From Malaciobacter marinus (GTDB taxonomy: Bacteria; Campylobacterota; Campylobacteria; Campylobacterales; Arcobacteraceae): 64,000 nt of DNA. Location of the stretch: assembly GCF_003544855.1 (NCBI RefSeq), contig NZ_CP032101.1, positions 124,001 to 188,000 on the forward strand, in the 5' to 3' direction. The notes under the pieces were generated by a model, which had not been told where the DNA came from, made no database searches, and worked only from the letters and a program-made list of their open reading frames with translations. This document shows positions 19,659 to 29,565 of the stretch, one piece after another (position 1 is the stretch's first letter; every line of letters begins with the position of its first letter). The translations under genes and the position numbers were made by a program.

Positions 19659-19840
19659 AAAATCCGTCCTTTTGTTTTATTAAATTTTCGATATAATACC
19701 ACAAAAAATTTAAATTACATAGATATATTTGTATGTGCTAAAAAATTACAGAAGTTTTTAAACATATTTGTGTTAGAGGTAACATTTTAATAGATACAAG
19801 TATATATTGCTTTAAACTTTAAAACATAAAAAGGGAAATA

Positions 19841-20836
19841 ATGTCTACAGTAAGTTATAAAGATGCTGGTGTTGATATAGACGCAGGAAATCAGTTTGTT
19901 GAGAATATAAAACCACATGTAAAATCGACTTTAATACCAGGTGTATTAGGAGGTATTGGTTCTTTTGCAGGTGCATTTGAGTTACCAACTGGTTATAAAA
20001 ACCCAGTATTACTTTCAGGAACAGACGGAGTTGGAACAAAATTAAAACTAGCAATTGATTCTAAAAAGTTTGATACAGTTGGAATAGATTTAGTTGCTAT
20101 GTGTACAAATGATTTATTATGTAACTTTGGTGAGCCACTATTTTTCCTAGATTATTATGCAACAGCTAAACTTGAAGTTGATGAAGCAACAGATGTTGTA
20201 AAAGGAATTGCTCAAGGATGTATTCAAAGTGAGTGTGCTTTAGTTGGTGGAGAAACTGCTGAAATGCCAGGTATGTACAAAGAAGGTGATTTTGATTTAG
20301 CAGGTTTTTGTGTAGGAATTGCAGAAAAAGAAGAGTTAAATAGAATTGAAAAAGTAAATGCAGGAGATGTATTACTTGCTCTTCCAAGTTCAGGTATCCA
20401 TTCAAATGGTTTCTCACTTGTTAGAAAACTTTTATTAGAAAAACTTGAAATGAGTTTAGAAGATGAGTTTGATGGAAAAGCATTAAAAGATGTTTTATTA
20501 GAACCAACAAGAATTTATGTTAAAGAGTTTAAAGCAAATAAAGAAAATATTAATGCTTTAGCTCATATTACAGGCGGTGGAATTACAGAAAATCTTCCAA
20601 GAGTTTTACCTGAAAATTTAAAAGCAATTGTTTACAAAGATAAAATTAAAACTTTACCAATTTTTGATTTTATGAGTAAATATGTAGAATCTGAGGAGAT
20701 GTATAGAACATTTAATATGGGTGTTGGTATGGTTCTTGTTGTAAATCCTGCGAATGTAGATGCTATTTTAGCAAATACAGATGCTTATGTAATTGGAGAA
20801 TTAGCAAAAGGAGAAAAAGAAGTAGAATATAAATAA
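19841..20836 (+). CDS. purM: Phosphoribosylformylglycinamidine cyclo-ligase (AIR synthetase)
   Basis: The 331 residues carry PurM signatures: 'SYKDAGVDIDAGN' at the N-terminus, 'LLSGTDGVGTKLKLA' (about 57-71), 'GGETAEMPGMY' (about 137-147) and 'HITGGGITENLPRVLP' (about 242-257). It converts FGAM to AIR, the fifth step of purine synthesis. It has a strong GGGA ribosome site and is divergent from the speE-like gene across 182 bases. A long hairpin follows its stop. Confidence 0.97.
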   Translation: MSTVSYKDAGVDIDAGNQFVENIKPHVKSTLIPGVLGGIGSFAGAFELPTGYKNPVLLSGTDGVGTKLKLAIDSKKFDTVGIDLVAMCTNDLLCNFGEPLFFLDYYATAKLEVDEATDVVKGIAQGCIQSECALVGGETAEMPGMYKEGDFDLAGFCVGIAEKEELNRIEKVNAGDVLLALPSSGIHSNGFSLVRKLLLEKLEMSLEDEFDGKALKDVLLEPTRIYVKEFKANKENINALAHITGGGITENLPRVLPENLKAIVYKDKIKTLPIFDFMSKYVESEEMYRTFNMGVGMVLVVNPANVDAILANTDAYVIGELAKGEKEVEYK

Positions 20837-20850
20837 TAATCTACTTCCAT

Positions 20851-20884
20851 AAGATACTATATACCTTAAAAGGTATAGTATCTT
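20851..20884. terminator. Hairpin between converging purM and CDGSH genes
   Basis: AAGATACTATA...CCTT and AAGG...TATAGTATCTT form a near-perfect stem of about 14 pairs. There is no T run on either side, so termination is less certain. It overlaps the last codons of the CDGSH gene. Confidence 0.5.
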
Positions 20885-21333
20885 CCTGCAATATCATTAT
20901 GTGAACGATCACAAAATGGCATATACCTAGAACTACCACACCTACACAAATTAAAATTTCTTTTATTTATTATTTCTGGAATATTATTTATTTTTAAAGA
21001 AATATTACCCTTTGCAAGAATGGGAGAGTTTTCTTTTATAATTAGTTGTGCACAATTATGCAACTCATTATTAGTTGAAGTTAATGAGTTATTTTTAAAT
21101 GTTTGAGAAAACTTCTCTTTTGAAGTTTTACATCTTGTATCAAAGCTACTATTTGAATGGGAGCCTTCACAAAAAGGTTGTTTTTTGCTTCTTCCGCATC
21201 GACAAATAAAAGTACACTTATTCAAATCAAAACTTTTGCCCTCATAAATAATACTATTTTCTAGTAAAAAATTTGAGTCATTAATTAGTTTGATTGGACC
21301 ATTCTTAAAAAACCTGAGTGAAAGCTTCTTCAT
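20866..21333 (-). CDS. Two-motif CDGSH iron-sulfur domain protein
   Basis: The 155 residues hold two complete CDGSH-type [2Fe-2S] sites with the three-cysteine, one-histidine pattern CX1C-X8-C-X3-H: C44, C46, C55, H59 and C130, C132, C141, H145. The motif cores are CRCGRSKKQPFCEGSH and CRCGSSRYMPFCDRSH. Such clusters are redox-active and transferable in mitoNEET/Miner relatives; bacterial functions are mostly unknown. There is no signal peptide or membrane anchor. It appears to be monocistronic, 176 bases downstream of the end of yceI with a strong terminator between. Confidence 0.88.
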   Translation of the reverse strand: MKKLSLRFFKNGPIKLINDSNFLLENSIIYEGKSFDLNKCTFICRCGRSKKQPFCEGSHSNSSFDTRCKTSKEKFSQTFKNNSLTSTNNELHNCAQLIIKENSPILAKGNISLKINNIPEIINKRNFNLCRCGSSRYMPFCDRSHNDIAGRYYTF

Positions 21334-21438
21334 ACTAACTTCCTTTATTAAAGTTGTAGTATTTAGCTTTTAAGTAAGAAAAGCACCATGTTTAAAGACT
21401 AATATTTATCTTAACATAACAAAGTGACAAAAACAGAA

Positions 21439-21483
21439 GAAAAAGGGGCATAAATAAGTTTTAATTAAAACTTATTTTACCCC
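21439..21483 (-). terminator. Strong intrinsic terminator of yceI
   Basis: On the minus strand GGGG and CCCC close a stem containing the perfect 26-base palindrome at 21452-21477 (AAATAAGTTTT / AAAACTTATTT, loop AATT), followed by a T5 run. This is one of the clearest Rho-independent terminators in the window and lies directly after the yceI stop. Confidence 0.85.
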
Positions 21484-21509
21484 TTATTTTAAAAAGTTAA
21501 AATACTTAA

Positions 21510-22079
21510 TTATTTACTTAGTATTCCCTCAAGTTCTACTGTTAATTTTACTTTTTCTCCAACAGCAACGCCACCTGCTTCTAAGATTGAATTATATTTG
21601 ATTCCATAATCCATTCTATTAACTTTTCCTTCTAATATTAAACCTGTTCTTGTATTTCCCCATGGATCTTTAATTGTTCCATTTACTTCTACATCTAAAA
21701 CAACATCTTTAGTAACACCTCTCATTGTTAGCTTTCCATATGCTTTGTCATCTTCAACTTTATTAAGGTCAAATTTAATCTGTGGATATTTATTTGCTGC
21801 GAAAAAGTCTGATTCTTTTAAGTGCTTATCTCTTTTTTCATCAGAAGTATTAATTGATGAAACTTGAATTACTCCATTTAAAGATTTTAATGTTTTTGTT
21901 TTTTCATCATATTCAAATGAACCTGCGAATTTATCAAATTTACCAGCAACATTCGAAATCATCATATGTTTCACTTTAAATCCTACATTTGAGTGACTTG
22001 CATCAACATTGTATGTTCCTGCAAATAATGCACCTGCACTTAAAACTGAAACTAATCCAAGTTTTACTAATTTTGTCAT
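21510..22079 (-). CDS. YceI-family periplasmic protein
   Basis: The 189 residues start with a signal peptide (cleavage likely after ALFAG, about residue 21), followed by 'TYNVDASHSNVGFKVKHMMIS' lipocalin-like sequence and the family endings 'YGKLTMRGVTKDVVLDVEV' and 'GLILEGKVNRMDYGIKYN'. YceI proteins are periplasmic, bind isoprenoid-type lipids in some species and are often stress- or pH-induced. Its own promoter, with a palindromic operator in the spacer, lies in the 50-base gap after marR, and a strong terminator follows. The pairing with the adjacent MarR regulator indicates dedicated control. Confidence 0.93.
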   Translation of the reverse strand: MTKLVKLGLVSVLSAGALFAGTYNVDASHSNVGFKVKHMMISNVAGKFDKFAGSFEYDEKTKTLKSLNGVIQVSSINTSDEKRDKHLKESDFFAANKYPQIKFDLNKVEDDKAYGKLTMRGVTKDVVLDVEVNGTIKDPWGNTRTGLILEGKVNRMDYGIKYNSILEAGGVAVGEKVKLTVELEGILSK

Positions 22080-22095
22080 TTTCTTTTATCCTTTT

Positions 22096-22124
22096 ATTGT
22101 ACTAATTAGTACTATTGGTCTAAA
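22096..22124 (-). promoter_or_regulatory. yceI promoter with internal palindromic MarR-type operator
   Basis: On the minus strand TTTAGA (22119-22124), a 17-base spacer and TACAAT (22096-22101) precede the yceI ATG. The perfect 14-base palindrome GTACTAATTAGTAC (22099-22112) fills the spacer and overlaps the -10. Its 12-base core TACTAATTAGTA is identical to the centre of the palindrome at the marR promoter. A repressor bound there would block RNA polymerase. Confidence 0.8.
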
Positions 22125-22129
22125 TTTTT

Positions 22130-22582
22130 TTAGTTTGCTTTATAAAGCTTATTTAAAAGCTCATATAAAGTATCAAGTTCTTCATCATTTAAAACTTCCA
22201 TCCAATTGTATAGATTTTTTGCATGAAGAGGAAATACTTCTTCAATAACTTCTTGACCTTTATTTGTAAGAGTTAAAATTGAAGCTCTTTTATCTTTTTT
22301 ATCAGGAATTGTAGCAATCCAACCATCTCTTTTGAGATTTTTAATTACAACAGTTATATTTCCTGGAGTACTCATAGTTAGTTTTGTAATAGAGCTAATA
22401 TTTAAATCACCTCTGTGATATAAAACTTCTAAAACTTTAAACTGATTAAATGTAAGGTTAAAATTATTTAAATAATTTACAGTTTTATTATGAATTTTTA
22501 ATCTTAATCTTTCTAGTCTTACGACAGCTTTCATAGATTTGTCAGTTCTTTTTCCATAACTTTTTGTAGTTTTATTCTTCAT
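22130..22582 (-). CDS. MarR-family transcriptional regulator
   Basis: From the ATG at 22582 the protein has 150 residues with a MarR winged helix: 'LTFNQFKVLEVLYHRGDLNISSITKLT' then 'TPGNITVVIKNLKRDGWIATIPDKKDKRASILTLT', where the wing motif DKRA is typical. A longer frame back to 22630 exists but would begin inside the promoter, upstream of the -10, so it cannot be the start; 22582 also has an AAGGGG ribosome site. Palindromes with an identical 12-base core lie in its own promoter and in that of yceI, so autorepression and control of yceI are strongly suggested. The inducing ligand is unknown; MarR members answer to phenolics, oxidants or lipids. Confidence 0.92.
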   Translation of the reverse strand: MKNKTTKSYGKRTDKSMKAVVRLERLRLKIHNKTVNYLNNFNLTFNQFKVLEVLYHRGDLNISSITKLTMSTPGNITVVIKNLKRDGWIATIPDKKDKRASILTLTNKGQEVIEEVFPLHAKNLYNWMEVLNDEELDTLYELLNKLYKAN

Positions 22583-22601
22583 ATTAAAACCCCTTGGCGA
22601 A

Positions 22602-22630
22602 ATTATACTACTAATTAGTAGTAATGTCAA
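22602..22630 (-). promoter_or_regulatory. marR consensus promoter with internal palindromic operator
   Basis: TTGACA (22625-22630), a 17-base spacer and TATAAT (22602-22607) form a perfect vegetative promoter on the minus strand. The spacer is almost entirely the perfect 16-base palindrome ACTACTAATTAGTAGT (22607-22622). Full consensus -35 elements are rare in Campylobacterota, so a strong promoter held down by an operator is the natural reading. Confidence 0.9.
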
Positions 22631-22668
22631 GTTAAAAATTGATATGGGATTTTTTAAATTTTAATTCT

Positions 22669-23292
22669 TTATACCCTTTTTGCAGTTGATACAAGAAAAG
22701 CTGCTAGTGCTAGAAAAAAACCTGTGATTCTATTTTGGATTTTCATTGCTTTTACATCTTTAACTAAAAATTTGAGTTTTGAAGCAAGAGTTGAATATCC
22801 TGTCATTACAATAGTATCAATAATACATAAGGTTAAAGATATAATTGTAAACTGCATTATCATAGAGTATTGCGTACTTAAAAACTGAGGAATAAATGCA
22901 ACTAAAAATACAGTTGATTTTATATTTGTAAGATTTATCAATGTAGCACTAATATAAGCTTTTTTGAAACTATAAGTATTAATTACCTCTTCTTCTTTAA
23001 CAAGTTCGACTTTTTCGAAAATTTTTGTAAAAGCTAAATATAATAGATATAAAACTCCAAGCCATTTTATTATAGTAAAAAGCATAACTGATTTTGAGAT
23101 AATAGTTCCAAGACCAATAACAACAATAAAAGTCTGTAAAAATAGTCCTGTTTGTAAACCTAAAATTGCACCATAAGATTTTTTAAGGCCATATTTTAAT
23201 CCGTAATTCATAGATACTACTGCTCCAGCGCCTGGAGAAATAGATAAAAAAATTGAAGCAATAACTAGTGTAAGCCAAATATCTAAATTCAT
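22669..23292 (-). CDS. LysE/RhtB-family amino-acid exporter
   Basis: The 207 residues form about six membrane helices and start with 'LTLVIASIFLSISPGAGAVVSMNYGLKYG', which holds the 'PGP/PGA' hallmark of the LysE/RhtB family near residue 20. Members export amino acids such as homoserine, threonine or lysine; the substrate here cannot be told. Its stop is 38 bases before the marR promoter on the same strand, and no shared operator is seen at its own start, so co-regulation with marR is not evident. Confidence 0.88.
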   Translation of the reverse strand: MNLDIWLTLVIASIFLSISPGAGAVVSMNYGLKYGLKKSYGAILGLQTGLFLQTFIVVIGLGTIISKSVMLFTIIKWLGVLYLLYLAFTKIFEKVELVKEEEVINTYSFKKAYISATLINLTNIKSTVFLVAFIPQFLSTQYSMIMQFTIISLTLCIIDTIVMTGYSTLASKLKFLVKDVKAMKIQNRITGFFLALAAFLVSTAKRV

Positions 23293-23401
23293 AATAATCC
23301 TTGATAAATTTTTACTTTGTGTTGTATGTTTTAAATATTAAGTATTTGAATTTGAAATTATAACTTTTTTTTTATTTGTAAAGAGTAAGTCTTTGTAGTA
23401 T

Positions 23402-23429
23402 AAAAAGGCTAGTATTAAACTAGCCTTTT
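23402..23429 (-). terminator. Intrinsic terminator of the H1-like gene
   Basis: AAGGCTAGT pairs with ACTAGCCTT around a short loop, with a T run on the minus strand after the stem, directly downstream of the H1-like stop. Confidence 0.8.
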
Positions 23430-23430
23430 A

Positions 23431-23619
23431 TTATGAAGCTTTTTTAGCAGCTTTTTTAGCAGCTTTTTTAGCAGCTTTTGGTTTAGTTAATTTTAATTTG
23501 TTTACTTTTTTTGCAACTTTTTTTGCAACTTTTTTAACATCTTTTTTCTTTTCTACTACTTTTTTAGCAGCTTTTTTAGCTATTTTAGCAACTTTTTTTT
23601 CTTTTAATTCTTTTGCCAT
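23431..23619 (-). CDS. Lysine/alanine-rich histone H1-like small protein
   Basis: From the ATG at 23619 (GGAAGAAG ribosome site) the protein has 62 residues, almost all K, A and V: 'AKKAAKKVVEKKKDVKK', 'AKKVAKKVNK' and a C-terminal 'AAKKAAKKAAKKAS' tail. There are no acidic patches or cysteines and no fold signature. Lysine-alanine tails of this sort occur in bacterial H1-like proteins (Hc1/HctB, AlgR3-type), which bind DNA or RNA by charge. The DNA encoding the tail is a 12-base near-tandem repeat on AGC TTTTTT AGC. A longer frame to 23661 adds a non-basic leader without a ribosome site and is rejected. The consensus promoter and terminator show an independent, probably well expressed gene. 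Confidence 0.8.
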   Translation of the reverse strand: MAKELKEKKVAKIAKKAAKKVVEKKKDVKKVAKKVAKKVNKLKLTKPKAAKKAAKKAAKKAS

Positions 23620-23672
23620 GTCTTCTTCCTTTAAATTAATTGACTTTATACTAAAAGTCATAAATTATGGTC

Positions 23673-23701
23673 ATTATACATAATAATTATGTCAATGTCA
23701 A
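23673..23701 (-). promoter_or_regulatory. Consensus promoter of the H1-like gene
   Basis: TTGACA (23696-23701), a 17-base spacer and TATAAT (23673-23678) on the minus strand match the vegetative consensus exactly. A second TTGACA directly abuts the first (23690-23695). Confidence 0.85.
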
Positions 23702-23818
23702 TAGCTAATCTGTAAAAATTCAATTTTTTTGTAAAGAGGAAATTAACCTCTTCATAATATAAATTTGGATAAAATATTGAGTTTTACTAAATAAAGATAT
23801 TTTTTAAGGATATTAAAT

Positions 23819-24925
23819 ATGTTATTAACACCAGGTCCAACTCCTGTACCAGAGTTTGTAAGAAAAGCTATGGCAGATACTACAATCCACCATAGAACAC
23901 CAGAGTTTGAAAAAATATTTGAGCAAACAAGAGAACTATTGTTTGAGTTATATAAAATGGATGAGGTAGTAATGCTAGCATCAAGTGGTTCAGGTGCTAT
24001 GGAAGCTTGTGTTACTAATCTAACTCATAAAAAAGCTTTAACAATAAATTCAGGAAAATTCGGTGCACGATTTGGAAAAATCTGCGAAGCTTTTGAAATA
24101 GATTATACTGAAATAAAAAATGAATGGAATACTCCTGTGAGTGTCGAATCAATAGTTGAAGCAGTAAAAAATGATAAAAATATAGATGCGATTTTTATTC
24201 AACTTTGTGAAAGTGCTGGAGGATTAAGACATCCAGTTGAACAAATAGCAAGTGAAGTTAAAAAACTAAACAAAGATATTATGATAATTGCAGATGGAAT
24301 TACTGCTGTTGGAGTAGAAGAAATTGATACTTCAAATTTAGATGCTGTTATTACGGGAAGTCAAAAAGCACTTATGCTTCCTCCAGGACTTGCTGTAATT
24401 GGTTTTAGTAATGATGCAGTAGCAAAAGTAGAAAAAAAATCAAGAGGTTTTTATTTTAACTTAGCAACTGAAATTAAAAAGCAAAAAACAAATACAACTG
24501 CTTGGACAGCTGCAACTACACTAATTATTGGACTTAAAGAGATTTTAACTCATATAAAAGAGAATATAGGTTTTGATAAACTTTATGAAGACACTAATAA
24601 AAGAGCAGAAGCTACAAAAGAAGCCTTAAAAGCAATTGGATTTGAAATTTATCCAAAAGTTCCAGCAAAAGCAATGACAGCAGTTTATACAGAACAATCA
24701 AATGAAATTAGAAAAATTTTAAAAACAAAGTATAATGTAAATATTGCTGGTGGACAAGATCATTTAAAAGGAAAAATTTTTAGAATTAATCATATGGGAT
24801 TAGTTGAAGATTATGAAGCATCTTGGGTTGTAAATACAATCGAACTTGCATTAGATGAGCTTAAAATTAGAACTTTTGATGGAACAGCAAATAAAATATT
24901 TTTATCAAAAATGTTTGGGGTATAA
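23819..24925 (+). CDS. Class V PLP-dependent aminotransferase (alanine/serine-glyoxylate type)
   Basis: The 368 residues show the class V fold: N-terminal 'LLTPGPTPVPEFV', the 'SSGSGAMEA' cofactor-phosphate loop (about 55-63), 'ADGITAVGVEEID' with the PLP-binding Asp (about 158-170) and the Schiff-base K183 in TGSQKALMLPPG. Relatives are alanine-glyoxylate, serine-glyoxylate or phosphoserine-type aminotransferases; the exact substrate is not resolved. It starts a run of five closely spaced same-strand genes (2-5 base gaps) ending with carA, so it is probably cotranscribed with hisZ-like, purA, DUF507 and carA. Confidence 0.9.
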   Translation: MLLTPGPTPVPEFVRKAMADTTIHHRTPEFEKIFEQTRELLFELYKMDEVVMLASSGSGAMEACVTNLTHKKALTINSGKFGARFGKICEAFEIDYTEIKNEWNTPVSVESIVEAVKNDKNIDAIFIQLCESAGGLRHPVEQIASEVKKLNKDIMIIADGITAVGVEEIDTSNLDAVITGSQKALMLPPGLAVIGFSNDAVAKVEKKSRGFYFNLATEIKKQKTNTTAWTAATTLIIGLKEILTHIKENIGFDKLYEDTNKRAEATKEALKAIGFEIYPKVPAKAMTAVYTEQSNEIRKILKTKYNVNIAGGQDHLKGKIFRINHMGLVEDYEASWVVNTIELALDELKIRTFDGTANKIFLSKMFGV

Positions 24926-24928
24926 TAT

Positions 24929-27030
<2,102 letters not shown>

Positions 27031-27033
27031 GTT

Positions 27034-27585
27034 ATGAGAATAAAGTTACATCATACAAAATATATTGCAAGAAGAGTTACAAGAGACTTAATAAATTGTG
27101 ATTTTGTTGAAGTTAGAAAAACAAAAGAAGAAATTGTTCAAGAAATTGAGAGAATATTACTTGAAGATATGGATAAAGAACACGATTTAGATGAAAAAGT
27201 TGCAGATATTTTAGAAGAACAAGAGTCTGAAATAGAGTTTTTAAATGCAGATTATAGACAACTTTTTTGGATGACAAAAAAAAGAATGGCAAATGAATTT
27301 GGTGTAATTTTAAATAATGAAGACAGGTTTTCAGATATTGCACATAGTATATTAGACTATTTATGGGAAGAAGATTATATTCATTATACTTGTTCAGACA
27401 ATCAAGTTAAAAATGTGATTTTTACTTCAATTGATGAATTTTTAAAAGGTTTTGAAAAAGCAGATGAAGTGGTATTTGAAAAAATAAAACATTATAAAAG
27501 AAGATTGATACCTGGTACAGATGAGTATGATATTGTTTACAATAGATTGTATGAAGAAGAATTAATAAAAAGAGGGTTAATGTAA
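27034..27585 (+). CDS. DUF507-family protein
   Basis: The 183 residues match DUF507 proteins: 'MRIKLHHTKYIARRVTRDLIN' at the N-terminus and a C-terminal 'IKHYKRRLIPGTDEYDIVYNRLYEEELIKRGL'. It is highly charged, with many E, D and K, has no membrane segment and has no known catalytic motif. Its place between purA and carA is conserved in Campylobacter, suggesting a housekeeping role, but none is known. The spacing is 3 bases after purA and 1 base before carA. Confidence 0.85.
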   Translation: MRIKLHHTKYIARRVTRDLINCDFVEVRKTKEEIVQEIERILLEDMDKEHDLDEKVADILEEQESEIEFLNADYRQLFWMTKKRMANEFGVILNNEDRFSDIAHSILDYLWEEDYIHYTCSDNQVKNVIFTSIDEFLKGFEKADEVVFEKIKHYKRRLIPGTDEYDIVYNRLYEEELIKRGLM

Positions 27586-27586
27586 C

Positions 27587-28711
27587 ATGCAAAAAGTTTG
27601 GGTTTATTTAGAAAATGGGATTTTTTTAGAGGCAAATTCTTTTGGTGCAACAGGAACAAGTGTTGGAGAAATAGTATTTAATACATCAATGACTGGCTAT
27701 CAAGAAATCATCTCTGATCCTTCTTATGCTGGTCAGTTTATAACATTTACAATGCCAGAAATTGGAAATGTAGGTATAAATAGTGATGATATGGAAAGTA
27801 AGTCATGCCATTGTAAAGGTGTATTAGTTAGAAACTATCATCATGAATATTCAAACTTTAGAGCCAAAGGTGATTTAGATGCACTTTTAAAAGAGCATAA
27901 TGTATTAGGTATTTGTGATATAGATACTAGATATTTAACTAAAATTGTAAGAGATGAGGGTGCTATGATGATGATAGCATCAACAAAAATCCATGATAAA
28001 GATGAATTAAAAAAATTACTAGAGCAAAGTCCTAGAATTGAAGATATTAATTATATAGAAGAAGTTACAACTAGTGAGCCTTATATTCATAAATATGGGG
28101 CATGGAACCATAAAGAAATGGCTTATAATAAAGCAGTAATGAGTGATAAAAAAGTTATTGTTGTTGACTTTGGAGTAAAAAGAAATATCTTAAATGAATT
28201 AGTTGAATCAGGTCTTGAAGTTGAAGTTGTGCCATCAAGTTTTAAAGCTGATGATCTAATAGCAAGATTTGAAGCTTCAGAAATAGGTGGAGTATTTTTA
28301 TCAAATGGACCAGGTGATCCATTAACTTTAACAAATGAAAAAGAAGAAGTTCAAAAATTAATCAATACAAATATTCCTATATTTGCGATTTGTTTAGGGC
28401 ATCAAATGTTATCAATAGCTCATGGATATGATACATATAAACTTAAATTTGGACAACATGGAGGTAACCATCCAGTTGCTAATCCAGAAACTAAAGTTGT
28501 AGAAATAACTGCACAAAATCATAACTATAATGTACCTGATAATATTGTAGAAATAGCTAATATAACACATATGAATCTATTTGATAATACTATTGAGGGT
28601 GTTAAATATAAAAATAAAGATATTTTTTCAGTTCAACATCATCCAGAGGCAAGTCCAGGTCCTCATGAGTCGAAGTATATATTCTCAGAATTCGCAAAAA
28701 TTGTAAAATAA
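27587..28711 (+). CDS. carA: Carbamoyl-phosphate synthase small subunit
   Basis: The 374 residues have the N-terminal CarA domain ('LENGIFLEANSFGATGTSVGEIVFNTSMTGYQE' region) and a class I glutamine amidotransferase domain with the nucleophile Cys in FAICLGHQML (about 262-271), the 'LKFGQHGGNHPV' segment and the His-Glu of QHHPEASPGP. It hydrolyses glutamine to supply ammonia to CarB for arginine and pyrimidine synthesis. carB is not in the window. A hairpin with a TTCG-containing loop follows. Confidence 0.97.
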   Translation: MQKVWVYLENGIFLEANSFGATGTSVGEIVFNTSMTGYQEIISDPSYAGQFITFTMPEIGNVGINSDDMESKSCHCKGVLVRNYHHEYSNFRAKGDLDALLKEHNVLGICDIDTRYLTKIVRDEGAMMMIASTKIHDKDELKKLLEQSPRIEDINYIEEVTTSEPYIHKYGAWNHKEMAYNKAVMSDKKVIVVDFGVKRNILNELVESGLEVEVVPSSFKADDLIARFEASEIGGVFLSNGPGDPLTLTNEKEEVQKLINTNIPIFAICLGHQMLSIAHGYDTYKLKFGQHGGNHPVANPETKVVEITAQNHNYNVPDNIVEIANITHMNLFDNTIEGVKYKNKDIFSVQHHPEASPGPHESKYIFSEFAKIVK

Positions 28712-28724
28712 AATAGCTATTTAT

Positions 28725-28754
28725 ATTCATCTTCTTCGTTGAAGATGAATTTTA
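28725..28754 (+). terminator. Hairpin terminator after carA
   Basis: ATTCATCTTC (28725-28734) pairs with GAAGATGAAT (28741-28750) around TTCGTT, followed by TTTT. It ends the five-gene operon. The region 28755-28870 beyond it holds nothing I can recognise. Confidence 0.65.
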
Positions 28755-28871
28755 GCTCAGTCATTTACTACTTGTAAACTCCTTCGCAAAAATTAATCTC
28801 CGCTTTTAATCTAAATATAACTAGCTATTTTTAGACTTTAAAAGTTATTCATCAATTTCTCTTTGTTTGAT

Positions 28872-29009
28872 TTATTTTTGCATGTAAATTATACCAAAAA
28901 CAGATGCTCCAATTGTAACCATAGTACCAAGTATAGTTACTGAAGTTTTAGAATCGATTTCTTTTAATGCAGATATAAAGAAATCAAAAATAACTGAAAT
29001 AAATATTTA
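28872..29009 (-). other. Possible small coding remnant with one membrane segment, no usable start codon
   Basis: In the 365-base gap between carA and pgpA the minus strand encodes a coherent stretch of about 44 residues, including 'VTILGTMVTIGASVFGIIYMQK' split as a membrane-like helix with a lysine end, closing at a TAA (28872-28874). An in-frame stop lies directly upstream, and no ATG, GTG or TTG with a ribosome site opens it except internal ATGs that would give 17 residues or fewer. It may be the decayed 3' end of a membrane-protein gene or chance. Confidence 0.3.
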
Positions 29010-29050
29010 AATTAGGATAAAGATAGTTAATACTACTTAAGTTACAAAAT

Positions 29051-29078
29051 TAAACAAACGAAATTAATCGTTTGTTTT
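29051..29078 (-). terminator. Intrinsic terminator of the ispDF-regulator-pgpA unit
   Basis: AAACAAACGA and TCGTTTGTTT form a 10-pair stem with a six-base loop directly at the pgpA stop, with T-rich sequence following on the minus strand. Confidence 0.7.
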
Positions 29079-29556
29079 AGATAATAGGTAAAAGATACTT
29101 TTCAATTAAAAAATAAGTTCCAGCAGTTGATATCCCAGCGAAGATACCAGCTATAATATCATCTCCCATTACTCCCCAACCACCTTTAACATCTCTATCA
29201 ATCTTACCTATAATTGAGGGTTTCCAAATATCAAAAAGTCTAAAAAAGAAAAATGCTAAAATAGACATTATTACTATATTTGAACTGTTTATTCCACATA
29301 TAGAAAGTGTTATCCACATTCCTGCTAATTCATCGATTACAATTTCTTTGCTATCATGAATACCAATCTCTTTTTCATATAAATCTATTTGTTTTACTGC
29401 AATAGCACTAATAAATAATGCTATTAGAAAAAAAGTTGAAGCTGGTATATACTGAATTAAAAATATACCAATAATTAATGACACAAAACTACCTGCTGTG
29501 CCAGGTGCGATTGGACTTAATCCACTAAATCCAACTGTTAAGAAAAATTTTCTCAA
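29077..29556 (-). CDS. pgpA: Phosphatidylglycerophosphatase A
   Basis: The 159 residues have the PgpA pattern 'GFSGLSPIAPGTAGSFVSL' at the N-terminus, 'DSKEIVIDELAGMWI' (about 83-97) with the conserved acidic residues, and 'WGVMGDDIIAGI' near the C-terminus, with about four membrane helices. It dephosphorylates phosphatidylglycerol phosphate in the inner membrane. It follows the regulator gene by 9 bases; the order ispDF-regulator-pgpA is also known from Campylobacter. Confidence 0.93.
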   Translation of the reverse strand: MRKFFLTVGFSGLSPIAPGTAGSFVSLIIGIFLIQYIPASTFFLIALFISAIAVKQIDLYEKEIGIHDSKEIVIDELAGMWITLSICGINSSNIVIMSILAFFFFRLFDIWKPSIIGKIDRDVKGGWGVMGDDIIAGIFAGISTAGTYFLIEKYLLPII

Positions 29557-29565
29557 ATATATTCC

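Noticed and set aside
22583-22630. Longer MarR frame starting at 22630
   Set aside because: It would begin at the -35 hexamer and run through the spacer and -10 of a perfect promoter, so no transcript could include it.
23437-23480. Twelve-base tandem repeat as a CRISPR or mobile-element signal
   Set aside because: It encodes the AKKA tail of the H1-like protein, and no spacers or leader are present.
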